This document shows, in pieces, positions 31,786 through 42,992 of a stretch of DNA of 64,000 nt (positions are counted from its first letter, which is position 1; the number at the start of each line of letters is the position of its first letter). Under the pieces are notes generated by a model. It saw only the letters and a program-made list of their open reading frames with translations, made no database searches and had not been told where the DNA came from. The stretch is from Cristatella mucedo (taxonomy: Eukaryota; Bryozoa; Phylactolaemata; Cristatellidae). Made by a program: the position numbers and the translations under genes. The DNA is taken from NCBI GenBank assembly GCA_009760855.2, contig WPIO01000064.1, positions 2,125,501-2,189,500 on the forward strand, written 5' to 3'.

Positions 31786-32444
31786 CCCCCGCGCCGCCCT
31801 CCCCCCCCCCCTTGTAGCCTGGTGTATCTGGGATTTCCCATCAGTACTGCTTAGCTCCCCCGTTAGTGTTAGCGAATGTGACCTTTTTTATACAAAGGTT
31901 TAATCAAACCGTCTTGCTCTTGCCGTGCGACAGCGACGTGGCAGCGAGGGCGTGGCTGCGACAGGGTACGGTGGGGCCGGAAGTAGCCAACTCCCCCTAG
32001 TCTCGGTTAGTCACATTCGTTATCGCTTTCCAGAGGAGCTGTCGGTGCTTTTCGTACGACGGGTCGCATTTCTAGAGTTGGTGAATTGGCAGTTCTGCTT
32101 ACACACCCCAAAAGGTCTCGGGTCAGCCCCTCTCCCCATACCAAAACCCTGGCTACACTATTGACAGCTACTAATCTGCGATAACAAAATGCACCTTAGC
32201 AGCACCTAAAGGCCATCAAAGATCAATTCACATTGACGAAGCAAATGCTTTTAATGTTGTCAAGTCAGAGATGTCAAATCGGGATGTCAGTCGGTCGATA
32301 TTTTTAGGCTTCGGGTGCCTAGGAAATAGAAGCACTGTCTCCGGAGGATGCTGGCTAGAAGCGTGGCTAAATAACCAAAGTCAGACGATCGGGCGGCACT
32401 AGGGGGAGGCTTAGGCGGAAACAGCTCATTTAGGTAGGACGGAT

Positions 32445-32770
<326 letters not shown>

Positions 32771-33512
32771 ACAAAGACGTGAGAATGAAGGCTGAGGTGG
32801 CTTAAGCTCCCATCGATCTGGCTGAACGGGCGGAGCTGGCTTGTCTCAACCCCAGCAGCTGCCCTTTGGAAACCCGACACATCATTCCGGATGGCTACCA
32901 GGATTGGCTAGAAGTTCTGAAGGGTTTTCGACCAATAAGTCAAGATCTCCAGAGGTACCTACAATTTCTTCGTAGATGGGGCGAGAAAAAAGTCGGCGGG
33001 CACGGCGCGTATTCTGTGTGAACGATTGGTTTCCATAGTGGCGATCGCGGTTTTTTAAAGGGCCGATATTACCTTTTGGATGCGCTGATAAGGGAAATGT
33101 TTCCTTAGGCTGACTTCCAAAGACGTACGCCGAGCAGAGTGCCAAAAGGCGCTTGGCTCGGTTTTAGGCTATTCAATGTATCGGGCGTGCACTTTTTTAA
33201 GCCGGCGTCAAAACGGATGGCTCCAATGAGGACTCCCGGCGACCTTGTGCAGAGCGACGCACTGGGAGAGCTCTCCCGAAGTGGAGGACAGTAACATTAG
33301 CAGCGGCTAGAGAACCTTGGTCTGGCCGGAGCCCCTTCGGCGAGCAGCTTCTCCACAGCGACGCTACGAGCCTAGTACGGCGGAGCGATGCTAGTCTGCC
33401 TGCACACAGCAGCCTCGGCAGCTTAGCTCTCTACCGAACAGAGCAATCTCCTTCTAGACGGCGTTCTAAAAAAAAGGAAAAAAGCTTCCGAGCGGTGCCC
33501 TTTTGGCGAGAG

Positions 33513-33553
33513 AATGCTGACTTTCCCGACGAAAATTCGGGAAAGTCAGCATT
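33513..33553. repeat. Perfect hairpin, 17-bp stem
   Basis: Arms 33513-33529 (aatgctgactttcccga) and 33537-33553 are exact reverse complements around a 7-nt loop. It is followed by a T-run. No gene lies close enough to call it a terminator. Confidence 0.9.
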
Positions 33554-33757
33554 TTTCCCTTGCGAAGCTCTCAGCTTCTGCGGCGGCGGCGACGGCGCGC
33601 GCAGAGTGGGGCTCTACTCTTCGCCATTTCTCGTCAAGCAAGGCTAAATAGTTTGTCCGGCGTAGTTGGAGCGGGCGTCTTTGTCACTTTCTGCTAAGGC
33701 AGCGCTCGGCATAGAAGCCGCCGCGATTGAAGGTTTTATTTTCTATTTGCATCAAAA

Positions 33758-33880
33758 ACCATTCGATTGCATTTCCCTTTGTAGCAATTGTAAAGCGCCT
33801 AGAGAGAGAGAGATTGAGTTCTCTGAGGGCGCTTAATCAAGAGCATTGTTGTTATTATCATTATCATTATTATTATTGTG
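33758..33880 (+). mobile_element. LINE family A 3' tail
   Basis: attgcatttccctttgtagc, then gcgcctagagagagagagat, gggcgcttaatcaagagcat and an ATT/ATC run; no coding part. Confidence 0.85.
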
Positions 33881-34055
33881 ACTTCTTTTAAAAGCGAGCA
33901 GCAGCGCCAGCGCATTGAATTCACTACGTCCTCCTCCTCCTCCTCCCGGGCTCCGAACGCAAATGCAGCGAACGTATGCGGAGCGAACGCTCAAAGCACG
34001 AGCAGCGTAAATCAGCAACCTGCTCGGCATAGTCGTACTGCTCAAGGTGCTCGAC

Positions 34056-34091
34056 ATCGCCGCCTCCAGATCCGGATCTGGAGGCGGCGAT
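34056..34091. repeat. 36-bp perfect palindrome
   Basis: atcgccgcctccagatcc followed directly by its exact reverse complement, without any spacer (centre between 34073 and 34074). Confidence 0.95.
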
Positions 34092-34245
34092 CGATCTGAC
34101 CCGACTTCTCGCGGTCATTCGACGACGAACAAGCTGGCGAAGGGTCAACGGGTTGCAGCTCGCTGGGAGCGGCCGGCAATTGAGAGGGACGATCGCAAGC
34201 AGGTATTCATAGATAGTCACGTGCAGCGTCAGCAGCAGCGGAAGC

Positions 34246-34254
34246 CTCTCTCTC

Positions 34255-34330
<76 letters not shown>

Positions 34331-34337
34331 TCTCTCG
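34246..34337. repeat. (CT)n microsatellite
   Basis: About 45 CT units with few interruptions. Confidence 0.96.
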
Positions 34338-35194
34338 ACAGCCTGTCCGCTGTCTGTATGGTACAGTGGGTGCGATAGGAATGGATTGCCCCTAGCGACC
34401 CGACGATTAACGGACGCCGGAACTACGTACGAACTGCAGCATGCCGCCTTGGGCTGGAAGGTTATCAAGTCCGACTTTCTGGTCGATGGCCATTCGATTT
34501 CGTCTGATAGCTTGACCGCTAGCCAATCGCAGCAGGTCGTAAGATCGATCTCTCGATGAGTCGCCCTGGCTGACTGACTGACGACGACGACGACTGCAGC
34601 TGGAATCCCCTCCTTGCCAGGCACGGACGCGCACCCTTTGTTTTCGCCAGGTGCCACTGTGGAACAGTTTCTTCGCAGGCGCCGCCGCCGCCGTCGCCGC
34701 CACGCCGCTGCCACTCAGCAGCCGGTAGCTGCGGCGTGGCGGCGACGGAGCGAGGCGCGTCCAGCAAGGCACCGGCGCTTGCTCAACGACGAGACGCAAC
34801 GCAACCAGCGACATTGCAGTAGAGTGACTGGCGTAGGAAGACCGTCCCCGGTGGGCTAGCTCCTCAGAGTGAGCATGACTACACGGATTGTCGCGGAACA
34901 TACCCTCGCCGAACATGCTCGTCTTCGTCGCGTTTGCCGTCAGGATGAATCACTAGCTCATTGCTATGAGGATAGCACGAGCTAGAGGTAGTAACCCGAA
35001 CACCAGAACGAGCCCGCAAAGTCTCGAAACTCGTTGCTCTAGTGAACTGTGTGTGGGCCGCCATTGCCACTCACTAGTTCCTCTGGTATGCCGAAATTTG
35101 CCAAGTAGTAAACCGAAGATATGCACGACGTCCTCCGTTCCGACTGCAGAGGGTTTATCTATAATGACCTATCTGCTGTAATAATCGATAGTAT

Positions 35195-35330
35195 AATAAT
35201 AATAATAATAATACATTTGATATAGCGCCCTCAGAGAACTCAATGTCTTCCTAGGCTCTTTACATTTACTGCAGAGAAGCACGATCGAGTGGTTAGTGGT
35301 AACATGCTCAATAAACAACAAGGTGCTAGC
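35195..35330 (-). mobile_element. LINE family A 3' tail, inverted
   Basis: AAT-rich run at 35195-35215, then gcgccctcagagaactcaat and ctaggctctttacatttact, the reverse of the family A tail. Confidence 0.85.
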
Positions 35331-35479
35331 ATTCAATAACATCTTGTCGCCGCGGAAAAGGTCAGCTGCCAGATTCTGTGACGGGTATTTTGGGCCTGAA
35401 TGCACCATATTAGTCATTGGCGGGTTGGCCCTTTGGTTTTCTCGACATTTGCTGCAAGCTGCCATAGTGTCCTCAAATG

Positions 35480-35582
35480 TCGTCAACGATTGTAACAAAT
35501 GTAAAGTGACTAAAACGATATTTGAGTTCTCTGAGGACGCTATAACAAATGTATTATTACTATTATTATCATTATTATTATA
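35480..35582 (+). mobile_element. LINE family A 3' tail
   Basis: aatgtaaagtgactaaaacg, ttgagttctctgaggacgct and an ATT run. Diverged. Together with 35195-35330 it forms an inverted pair about 150 bp apart. Confidence 0.75.
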
Positions 35583-36619
35583 AAGTAACCAGGCTAGTCG
35601 ACCAAAGTTTTGGCAAGCATGTTGGTCTTGACAATACCAAAATGGCCTTCGCGAAGGAGCTGCAAAGCATGTTGGCGAAATGACCAAGGAATGTGACACA
35701 TCGGTTCGCCTTTGAAGATCGGGTCACTGTGGGTCGGCAAATCATGCCAAACTCACCTGTAACGCCGCAAATGAGCAGGCAGCTAGCGTAGCGGCGGTGC
35801 CTAATCTGGCCACCCTGTCGCGAGGAATGGAAATAGTGCGTGAAGGAGTGTTGCGTCGGCTGCTGTTGCTCACCTGCAGGCTGCGAGCTGGTCGGACGCC
35901 AGTCGTGGGGCGAAGGTTAGCTGCAATGAGCCAAGCAAAACTCGTCTAGCCACTTACGGTCTGCACCGTGCAAACTATTAGTTGTGGCCCTGAGGCTGAG
36001 TGCATCCATTATGGCTGGCTCGCAAGCTCTCGGCTGGCGCTCGCTCGCTCGTTCGAGCGCGCCAGCCGCTAGCGCCCGCTGCTGCTCAGGTCGGCGTCGC
36101 TCTGGCTTAATGACACTCGCGCGCGGCGCGCGTTGACCGTGTCCGTGCCTTCGATGTCTGCTTGCACGTGTGCGGACCGGCCGCCGCTGAGTTATGGCCT
36201 TCGATTTGGCGCCTGCCCTTTGATGTCTGTCTGTTTATAGATTGGATTGTCTTCGTATGCGTATTTATGGCTGGGTCCTTCGACAGGCAAAAGTGTATAA
36301 AGGCAGGAGTGCCGGCCGTGGCAGTAGGGCTTTTCAAGCTTGTCGGCTACAGAGTGCCGGCCCTGAGATAGGGCGAATTCGAGATTTGCCTTGGAGGCTT
36401 TTGCGTGTTGGGCGGCCCCGTCTGTGCTGACGGCTGTCACATGTTGAAAAAATAACACTGCCGTTTACTTTTGCAGTCGCGTTCCCGTATCCGGAGTGTT
36501 ACAGCTGGTTCGTCTAACAATTGCAGCTCAGGCTGGCATCGTCCGTGAGCCGCACGCTGCAGCAGAGCCGGGATCGCTTGAGGCTAGCCTGCACGCGACA
36601 CGTATTCGCCAGCACGCAG

Positions 36620-36757
36620 CGAGAGAGAGAGCGAGAGAGAGAGCGAGAGAGAGAGCGAGAGGGAGAGCGAGAGAGAGAGAGCGAGAGGGAGAGCGAGAGG
36701 GAGAGAGAGATAGCGAGAGAGCGAGAGAGAGGAGAGGAAGAGAGAGAGAGGGAGGGA
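36620..36757. repeat. GA-rich tract with GAGC interruptions
   Basis: Imperfect gagagagagc-type repeats. Confidence 0.93.
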
Positions 36758-37747
36758 GCAGCGCTACCGCTGCAGCGGGCCGCTAATTAAAACGGCTCGG
36801 CCGCTGCACGCTGGCCCGGCCTTGGCGGGGCGTAGCCTGCCCTTGACGGGCCGCGCTCGCCCTTGACGTTGCGTAGCCCGCCCTGGCGGAAAGGCCGTGG
36901 GCGAGCCAGCGGACTGGAGAGGGCAGTTACGAGGGGGGGGGACGCGGGAGAGGCTGCTGCGGCGTGCTGTTTCGCGGCGGCCCGCGTCGTCTGCGGAATT
37001 GTGCACGTGCGTAGATGTGCGTACATGCGCTGCGCTGTTCCTGCAGACTTCGAAAACGCTCTCAGCGTAAGCCGCTGCGGTCGCTAATTAAAACGGCGCT
37101 CAAGCCGCGCACCTAGAGCGGCCGAAAAGTTAATGGATGGAGCTATGGCCATCCGGCGCGATCCGGCGACCCAGGCGCGTCGCCAGCGGCGCGCGCACAT
37201 TGCCGCTACCCAGTTTTTCACCCTTGCGCCGCACCGCCCACCCCGCCTCTCGCCGCCGCCGGCTGAGCCGCCCGACGGCTGAGCGGCCGTAACTATTCCT
37301 TGTAACTACCAGGGAGAACGATGCTCGCATGCCCAGCTCTTAGGAAGGATCGCCTGGCAAGCTTCCGAGTCGATTTTCGCTGGGTCGACGGGCTCCGGAT
37401 TGCTTATTGACAGGGAGCGCGCGCTCGCGCCCGCGCGCGCCCCCTCTCCCACTCCCACTCCCACCCCGCTCCGACGGTTAGGCAAGCGGTCGCGAAGTTC
37501 GGTTGCCGGCGGGCGGGCGTGCGTGCGTGCGGGAGGGGGGGGGGACAGACGCGTCGCGGTATAAGCGGCGGCCGCTCGCGACCATTCAATTAAGCGAACC
37601 CGCGCACTTGGCGAGCGCGTTAGCATTTAGTGGGGCCTTGTGCGATTTGTCTTCGGTGTGCACGTTCGCGCTTACGCTCCCTACTGCTTGCGCACGTTAG
37701 CACCAGTCGCTTGTTAATACTTTCTGTACAGCAGCAGCACCTGTTCA

Positions 37748-37882
37748 GTCTGTTTTGTTATTTTTATTATTTATATTTATTATTATTGTTTTATTTTTAT
37801 TATTTTATTTTTATTATTATTTTATCGATTTTATTTATTTTCATTATTTTTATTTTATTGTTTATTTAATTTTATTTTTTAC
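37748..37882. repeat. AT-rich (TTTATTATT)-type low-complexity tract
   Basis: About 130 nt of T/A-rich sequence with tttattatt-like units, an island in otherwise very GC-rich surroundings. Confidence 0.9.
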
Positions 37883-39603
37883 TTATATCGACGCCGACGG
37901 CATCGCTGACATCGTCGTCGTCGCTTTTCCGGCGGCTCCTTTGCAAGCTGCGCGTCCACCTTCACCTTGACCCCTGTCCCTCGAGCAACGCGAATGGGGG
38001 CGGGGTTGAGCAGTGACGCACGCGGCAGCGAGCCCCCCCCCTTTCCCTCCGCGATACTGTCAACTTCGCAGTCCAACCGCGCGCTGTACCTACACGAGTA
38101 TTATTCGCCTTCATTCTTTTATCTACCGCTGGACACGCAATCCGCGTCGACCACGAGTAGGCGGCCACGATGTGCACCAATGGCCGCGAGACCAGCCACG
38201 ACATAGGAATGCGGCTTCCGCGACCGGACAGTTTGGCCGCAAACGCAGCACTCGTAACTCGCACTCGGCGCTAATCTCAGTCGACTCGCGACGAACGCAG
38301 TTGACGCCTGCATCTTGCAGCGCGGCTGGCAACATGCAGGTGCAGGACCAGTGCGCACGCGCACGCCGACAGCGGCAGCGACGATGAGCGCCCCCTATCT
38401 TAGCATAACAAGTCCATATCTATGACGTAGATAAAGTCTATTTGACAGCAGCGGAGGGTTACAGGCATTCGACAGCAGCCAGACGTGCGCCAATGGCCTG
38501 GTGGCCTAGAGCTCAAATGCCCGGGACGACTCCGGAAGCACAGCTGCTGCAGGCCGCCTATCTCGTGCCGTCGGTTTTTATGCGGCCTCGGCCGTAGATT
38601 ATCGTATAATCTGCGTCTAGCCATTAAAATTCAGGAACAGCGAATAAAATAATAAATATTGGACACGACCGGGCTTACTTAGCGAGCCGCCGTTTCGCAG
38701 CCGAGCGCTCGCTCGAGCGATGTCAACGACGAGTATCGGCTACGACTACAACTGACAAGTCTGCGTCTCTCTGCGCCGGCGGCGGCGGCGGCTGCTTCGT
38801 CTTAGCCAAACCTCGAAAGTGCACCGGACTCTGCGTCGCTCTCTCCCCTGGCCGAGGCCGCGGCATCGCGCCCGATGACAATCGTACGCAACGGCGCCGC
38901 ATAGATATACGAACCCGGCTCGGACGACGCGCGCGCTCAGAGCATGCGCGCGTCGTGCGGTCGCAGCGTTGGGCGGTGCCCCGCTTCCCGCGGCTGCCGA
39001 ATCTGCCGCCGCCGCAGCAGCCGGACCGCGACCGCGATCAAGTTTCGCTGTCGCGCTACGACTCGCGTCGCCGCCGCCCGGCGTCGGCAGCTCGTCGCTA
39101 AAGGAAGAGACAACTTTCGACTCTCTCGCGTCCGCTTTCGTCATCCTTAACTCAGCCCGGCATCTCGCGAGGCGCGCAAAGCGCGTCGGCAAAAGTAGAG
39201 CGCGAGGAACGACCGAGCGAGTCCGCGAAATTTTCTTTCACTGGCCTCGCTAGCGCCGCCCCGTCGCTGCCGCCGCCGCGCATCGAGCGGGACGGCGCAC
39301 AATCTCGCCTCGCCGGCGACGTCGCCAGCTTCACGTGCGCATCTCGTCGGACCCGCGGCGTGCGTGCGTGCGTGCGTGCGCTAAAAGCCCGCCTTCGTCA
39401 TTTTGTAATTCGCTCGCACGCAAACTTCGCCGCAGTTTAATAGCCGCCCACGTAGGCGGCTGATTATCCCCTGGGCGCGCTTCGCGCGTGCTAATGGATG
39501 CTAATGCGGTTAACTTCCGGGATTTCGCTCTCCGAGCGCGCTTGCGGAGCGCGCGTGCGCTTCCACTAATTTCGTCCCCCGCGGACGGCGCCGCTGGCCC
39601 GCC

Positions 39604-39645
39604 TATTATAAAACTCGAGCCGCGAGCGCGCGCCTCCGTCAGTTC
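39604..39645 (+). promoter_or_regulatory. Ms: TATA box and initiator of the neuropeptide gene
   Basis: tattataaaa at 39604-39613 is the only good TATA element in this very CpG-rich block. About 30 nt downstream lies tcagttc at 39639-39645, matching the metazoan initiator TCAGT with +1 at A39641. This fits start-site geometry and places a 5'UTR immediately upstream of the signal-peptide exon. Confidence 0.6.
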
Positions 39646-39728
39646 ACTCGCGCGCTCGCTCGCTCCTCCGCTTTCGCCAGCACTCGCTGACGACCGCGGA
39701 CGCTCGCCGCGGCTACCGTCGACCGACG
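39641..39728 (+). other. Ms: Predicted non-coding exon 1 (5'UTR) of the neuropeptide gene
   Basis: From the initiator to ACG|gtgagg at 39728/39729. It contains no ATG. Splicing to the acceptor ttgttgtcag that ends at 40110 would place A at -3 of the start codon, a better context than the unspliced sequence (C at -3). Predicted only from signals. Confidence 0.5.
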
Positions 39729-40110
39729 GTGAGGCTGCGGAGATGGAGGCGCGTTCGCCGACGGGCGACGACGGCCCGCGCCCGCCCGGCCGCCAGCTGA
39801 GAGCCGCCATTGCCACGTGCGGTCTCGTCTGCGAGCGCTCGCGGTGCGGCGCTGAGCGTCAAGAATAATCCGTCCACATGGATGGCTGGAGGGTTTACCT
39901 TGGAGAGGAGGCCGTCTCCTCCTAGTGGCAGACTTGAGCGCTGTTTTGGCTGTCCGGAACTAGCTAGCCCGTAGCGCTAGGTTAAGATGGCGGCGCGCTG
40001 TCGCCGGCCCGCAGCGGCTGGGAAGAGATCTAGCCGGCCGCTGTGTATCGACTCGCATCTTTAACCCAGCGCTCGCTGCATCGTGCCGCCGCCGCCGCCG
40101 TTGTTGTCAG

Positions 40111-40248
40111 ATGCTCGTGCGAAGAAGCCGCGAGGCGGCGCCCGGATTGCGGCGCCGGAGGCCAGCGCTGCTGCCGCTGCTGCTGCTACTCGCCGTCACC
40201 TCGCGCGTCGGCGAGGCACTGCCGGCGGCGGCGGCGCTCTACTCTCGA

Positions 40249-40280
<32 letters not shown>

Positions 40281-40399
40281 TGCGGACACTGACTGGACTG
40301 GACGCCTGCTGGCGCTCGAGCGCCTGTGCTCCGGGACGAGCGATGAGGAGACAACTTGGAGCAACTTTTGCGGCAAGGTGGCCATGCTGCTGCTGCAAG
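40111..40399 (+). CDS. Ms: Neuropeptide precursor exon: signal peptide and Cys pair
   Basis: ATG lies directly after the acceptor ttgttgtcag. It codes 96 residues plus one base of codon 97, donor CAAG|gtcagt. Key parts: [19 protein letters not shown] (secretion signal, cleavage probably near residue 36), Ala run 47-58 from a GCC repeat, LLALERLC and [16 protein letters not shown]. An internal alternative donor AAG|gtggcc exists at about 40377 but is weaker. Confidence 0.7.
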
Positions 40400-42790
40400 G
40401 TCAGTCCGCAGCCGCCGCCTCCGACTTTCGCCCGCGGGCTCGGCGACGCCGGCGCTGCACTGCCGCGAGCGATCGCCGAGCGTCCGCGAGCGGTCGCCGA
40501 GCGTCCGCTCGGCCGAGAGAGACCGCGGCTCCGACGGCGGCGTAGGCTATCGCCACTTGCAAACGCGGCCGCCGCTTGGCGCTGCCGCCGGAGAGGCGCG
40601 GCGGATCGGAGCGCCGCCGGCGCCGCCTTTGTCAGAAGACGATCTCTCGTTTAGAAACGAGCCGGATTCGTCCGGACATTCGCTCGATGTCGCTATGCTC
40701 GACGGAGCCGCGCCTTTGCGGTCTTTCCGGCCGCCGCCAATAGCAGCGAAGCGCCAGTGAAACGTGCCGGCTCCGCAGAAACTAGTCGCATCGCGGTAAA
40801 CGGGTCAGACGCGTCGCGCGCGACGCCGTCGCGTGGATTTTTTTCGAAGGCCGCCGCTCGCTTGCGCCGCCGCTCGTCTGGGCGGCGCAAGCGAGCGGCG
40901 GCGCAAGCGCGGCTCTGCGTCAAGAGCCGCTAGTCCCATTCCCCCCCCCGCCTTCCGCTCTCTTTCTCGCCCACTTCCTGGCTTACAGGTCACTTCACTT
41001 GCTGGCGCCAAACTACCTATCCAACCTCCTTGCTCCTCTAGTTCGCGTTCTCACCATCCGGAGGACTGCATCTGGTCGCCTCTCCGTTCTTCGCACTAAA
41101 TTGAAATGTGTCGGCGATCTAGCCTTCGACTCTTATGCACGAGAGTCTGAAACTCACTTCTGGATACTGCCGCAATCTACAGTGACCTTAAATTTAAATA
41201 AGTATACACTTGCACAACGTCCTAACAGAACTTGGTCTCTATTCGGGCGCTTCACAAGTGGCACGCGGCTCGAGCCCACGATCTCGGTCCTCAAATACGC
41301 TTAGTTTGACCTCGGTCGAGGCAAACACCTTAACCGCTGGGCTAAACCGCCGCTCTCGAATACTGTAACTATTGGATCATTTAAGTCTCAGCGAAATACG
41401 CGGAGCGTCTTCTCCAGTCAGCCTTCCTTGCGCCCCAGCGAACCTGTCTCTCTCCCTCTTTTTATCCGGTCTGTTTTGTATGCTCATCTGTGCATGATAC
41501 AGTGCACGCTAAACGCCAGAGGTCTTACTAACCAGTGACTTCGAGTGTCTTCATGCGTGCTTTAGCGTGCCGGCTTGAGCATGTAATAATAATAATATTA
41601 ATAATGCACTTGATAAAGCGCCCTCGGAGAACTCAATCTCTCTCTAGGCGCTTTACATTTGCTGCAAAGGGAGCATGAGCCGTAATTGCTCACTAGGTAA
41701 GGCGTTTGCTTTTCACGACCTCGTCCCCGAGGTCGTGGGCTCGAATCCTGCAGTGGGCGATCCTTTATCGCTACTGCGAGCGGTGGTGATAGCCGTAAAG
41801 GCTCTTCTGTCGCTAAACAAAAGAGGCTGTTAAATCAGCTAGCATTTATCATTTATTTTATACTTGTCTGCTGCTCTTGCATGCTTGATTTCGTGCTTGA
41901 AACTAATCTGTGGGTGCTAGTTTCCTTGCAGCGAGTTGTGCAGCGCTTGGAGAGAGATCGCGTTCTCTTCGTGGGCTATGCAAACAACCTATTATTATTA
42001 TTAGTATTATTATTAGCTCGCGAACGAGTGGGTGTGCCGTGATCGGCCGTAGACCGCTCCCGGTGGCGAAACCGGTTGTCGCCCGCGCCGCCATTCCGGA
42101 AAGAAGATAGACAGTGTGTCGCAAACGAATCGATTTCGCTCGCCCCAGAATTGCGTCCGTCCGGAAATCAATTACTAGTCAACCGTAGGCGGCGATTTGG
42201 CGCGGCTGCTGGCTCCATCAGAATACAGCCAGCAACCGCTCTCCTCAAGTTTGCTGCGAACTCACCTTCGCGACCAAACTCGTTCAGTTGACGCGCGCGC
42301 ATGCAGAGCAGCAGTGTGCAGCAGAGCGCGAGCCGCTCTCGTTTTGTGTCCCGCCCACCCCGCACCGCCCCTCCCCGCTCTCCATTCTTGAAGGTCGAGA
42401 CCTCGAAGCTCTCTAACCGCGTCGCTGTCGCAGCACTGGCACTGCGCTGCTGGCGCTAGGCTCGTAAAATGGAGCTGCTAGTCCGATTATTCAACGCTTA
42501 AGCACAACTTGAAAAGTTGATGCTACCTTCTGTCGAAGCGGTCTCTTAAAAAAAGTGATCGTAGTCCGTCGTGTCCGCTCGGCGTTAGCGTCCGACGACG
42601 CCGAGGCGAAACTGTTGCGAACTGTCGCCTCTCGTCCGATTCCAGTTCCCCTCGTGCCACCTCTGCCGGACTGTTTAGCTTGCAAGACTCGCAATTCGGA
42701 GAACGTAAAAAAGGACTCTTGGGTGGTCTGCTTTTAATCCATTCACAACATTTCACACACTCACGGGCGTGCGCACACACACGCTCACAG

Positions 42791-42829
<39 letters not shown>

Positions 42830-42920
42830 CATATTTATATATATATATATATTTATGTATATCTGTGTATGCATTCATGTAGGATAAGTATGTACTGTAT
42901 GCATGCATGTATATATGTAA

Positions 42921-42992
<72 letters not shown>

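Noticed and set aside
35740-35890. Donor-like signals on the minus strand (CAG|gtgagt near 35753, CAG|gtgagc near 35873)
   Set aside because: The segments between possible acceptors and these donors contain no recognisable coding sequence; chance matches are likely in this composition.
38746-39192. 148-codon minus-strand frame in the CpG-rich block
   Set aside because: Ala/Arg/Gly-rich on both strands, lies upstream of the TATA element, no homology I recognise.
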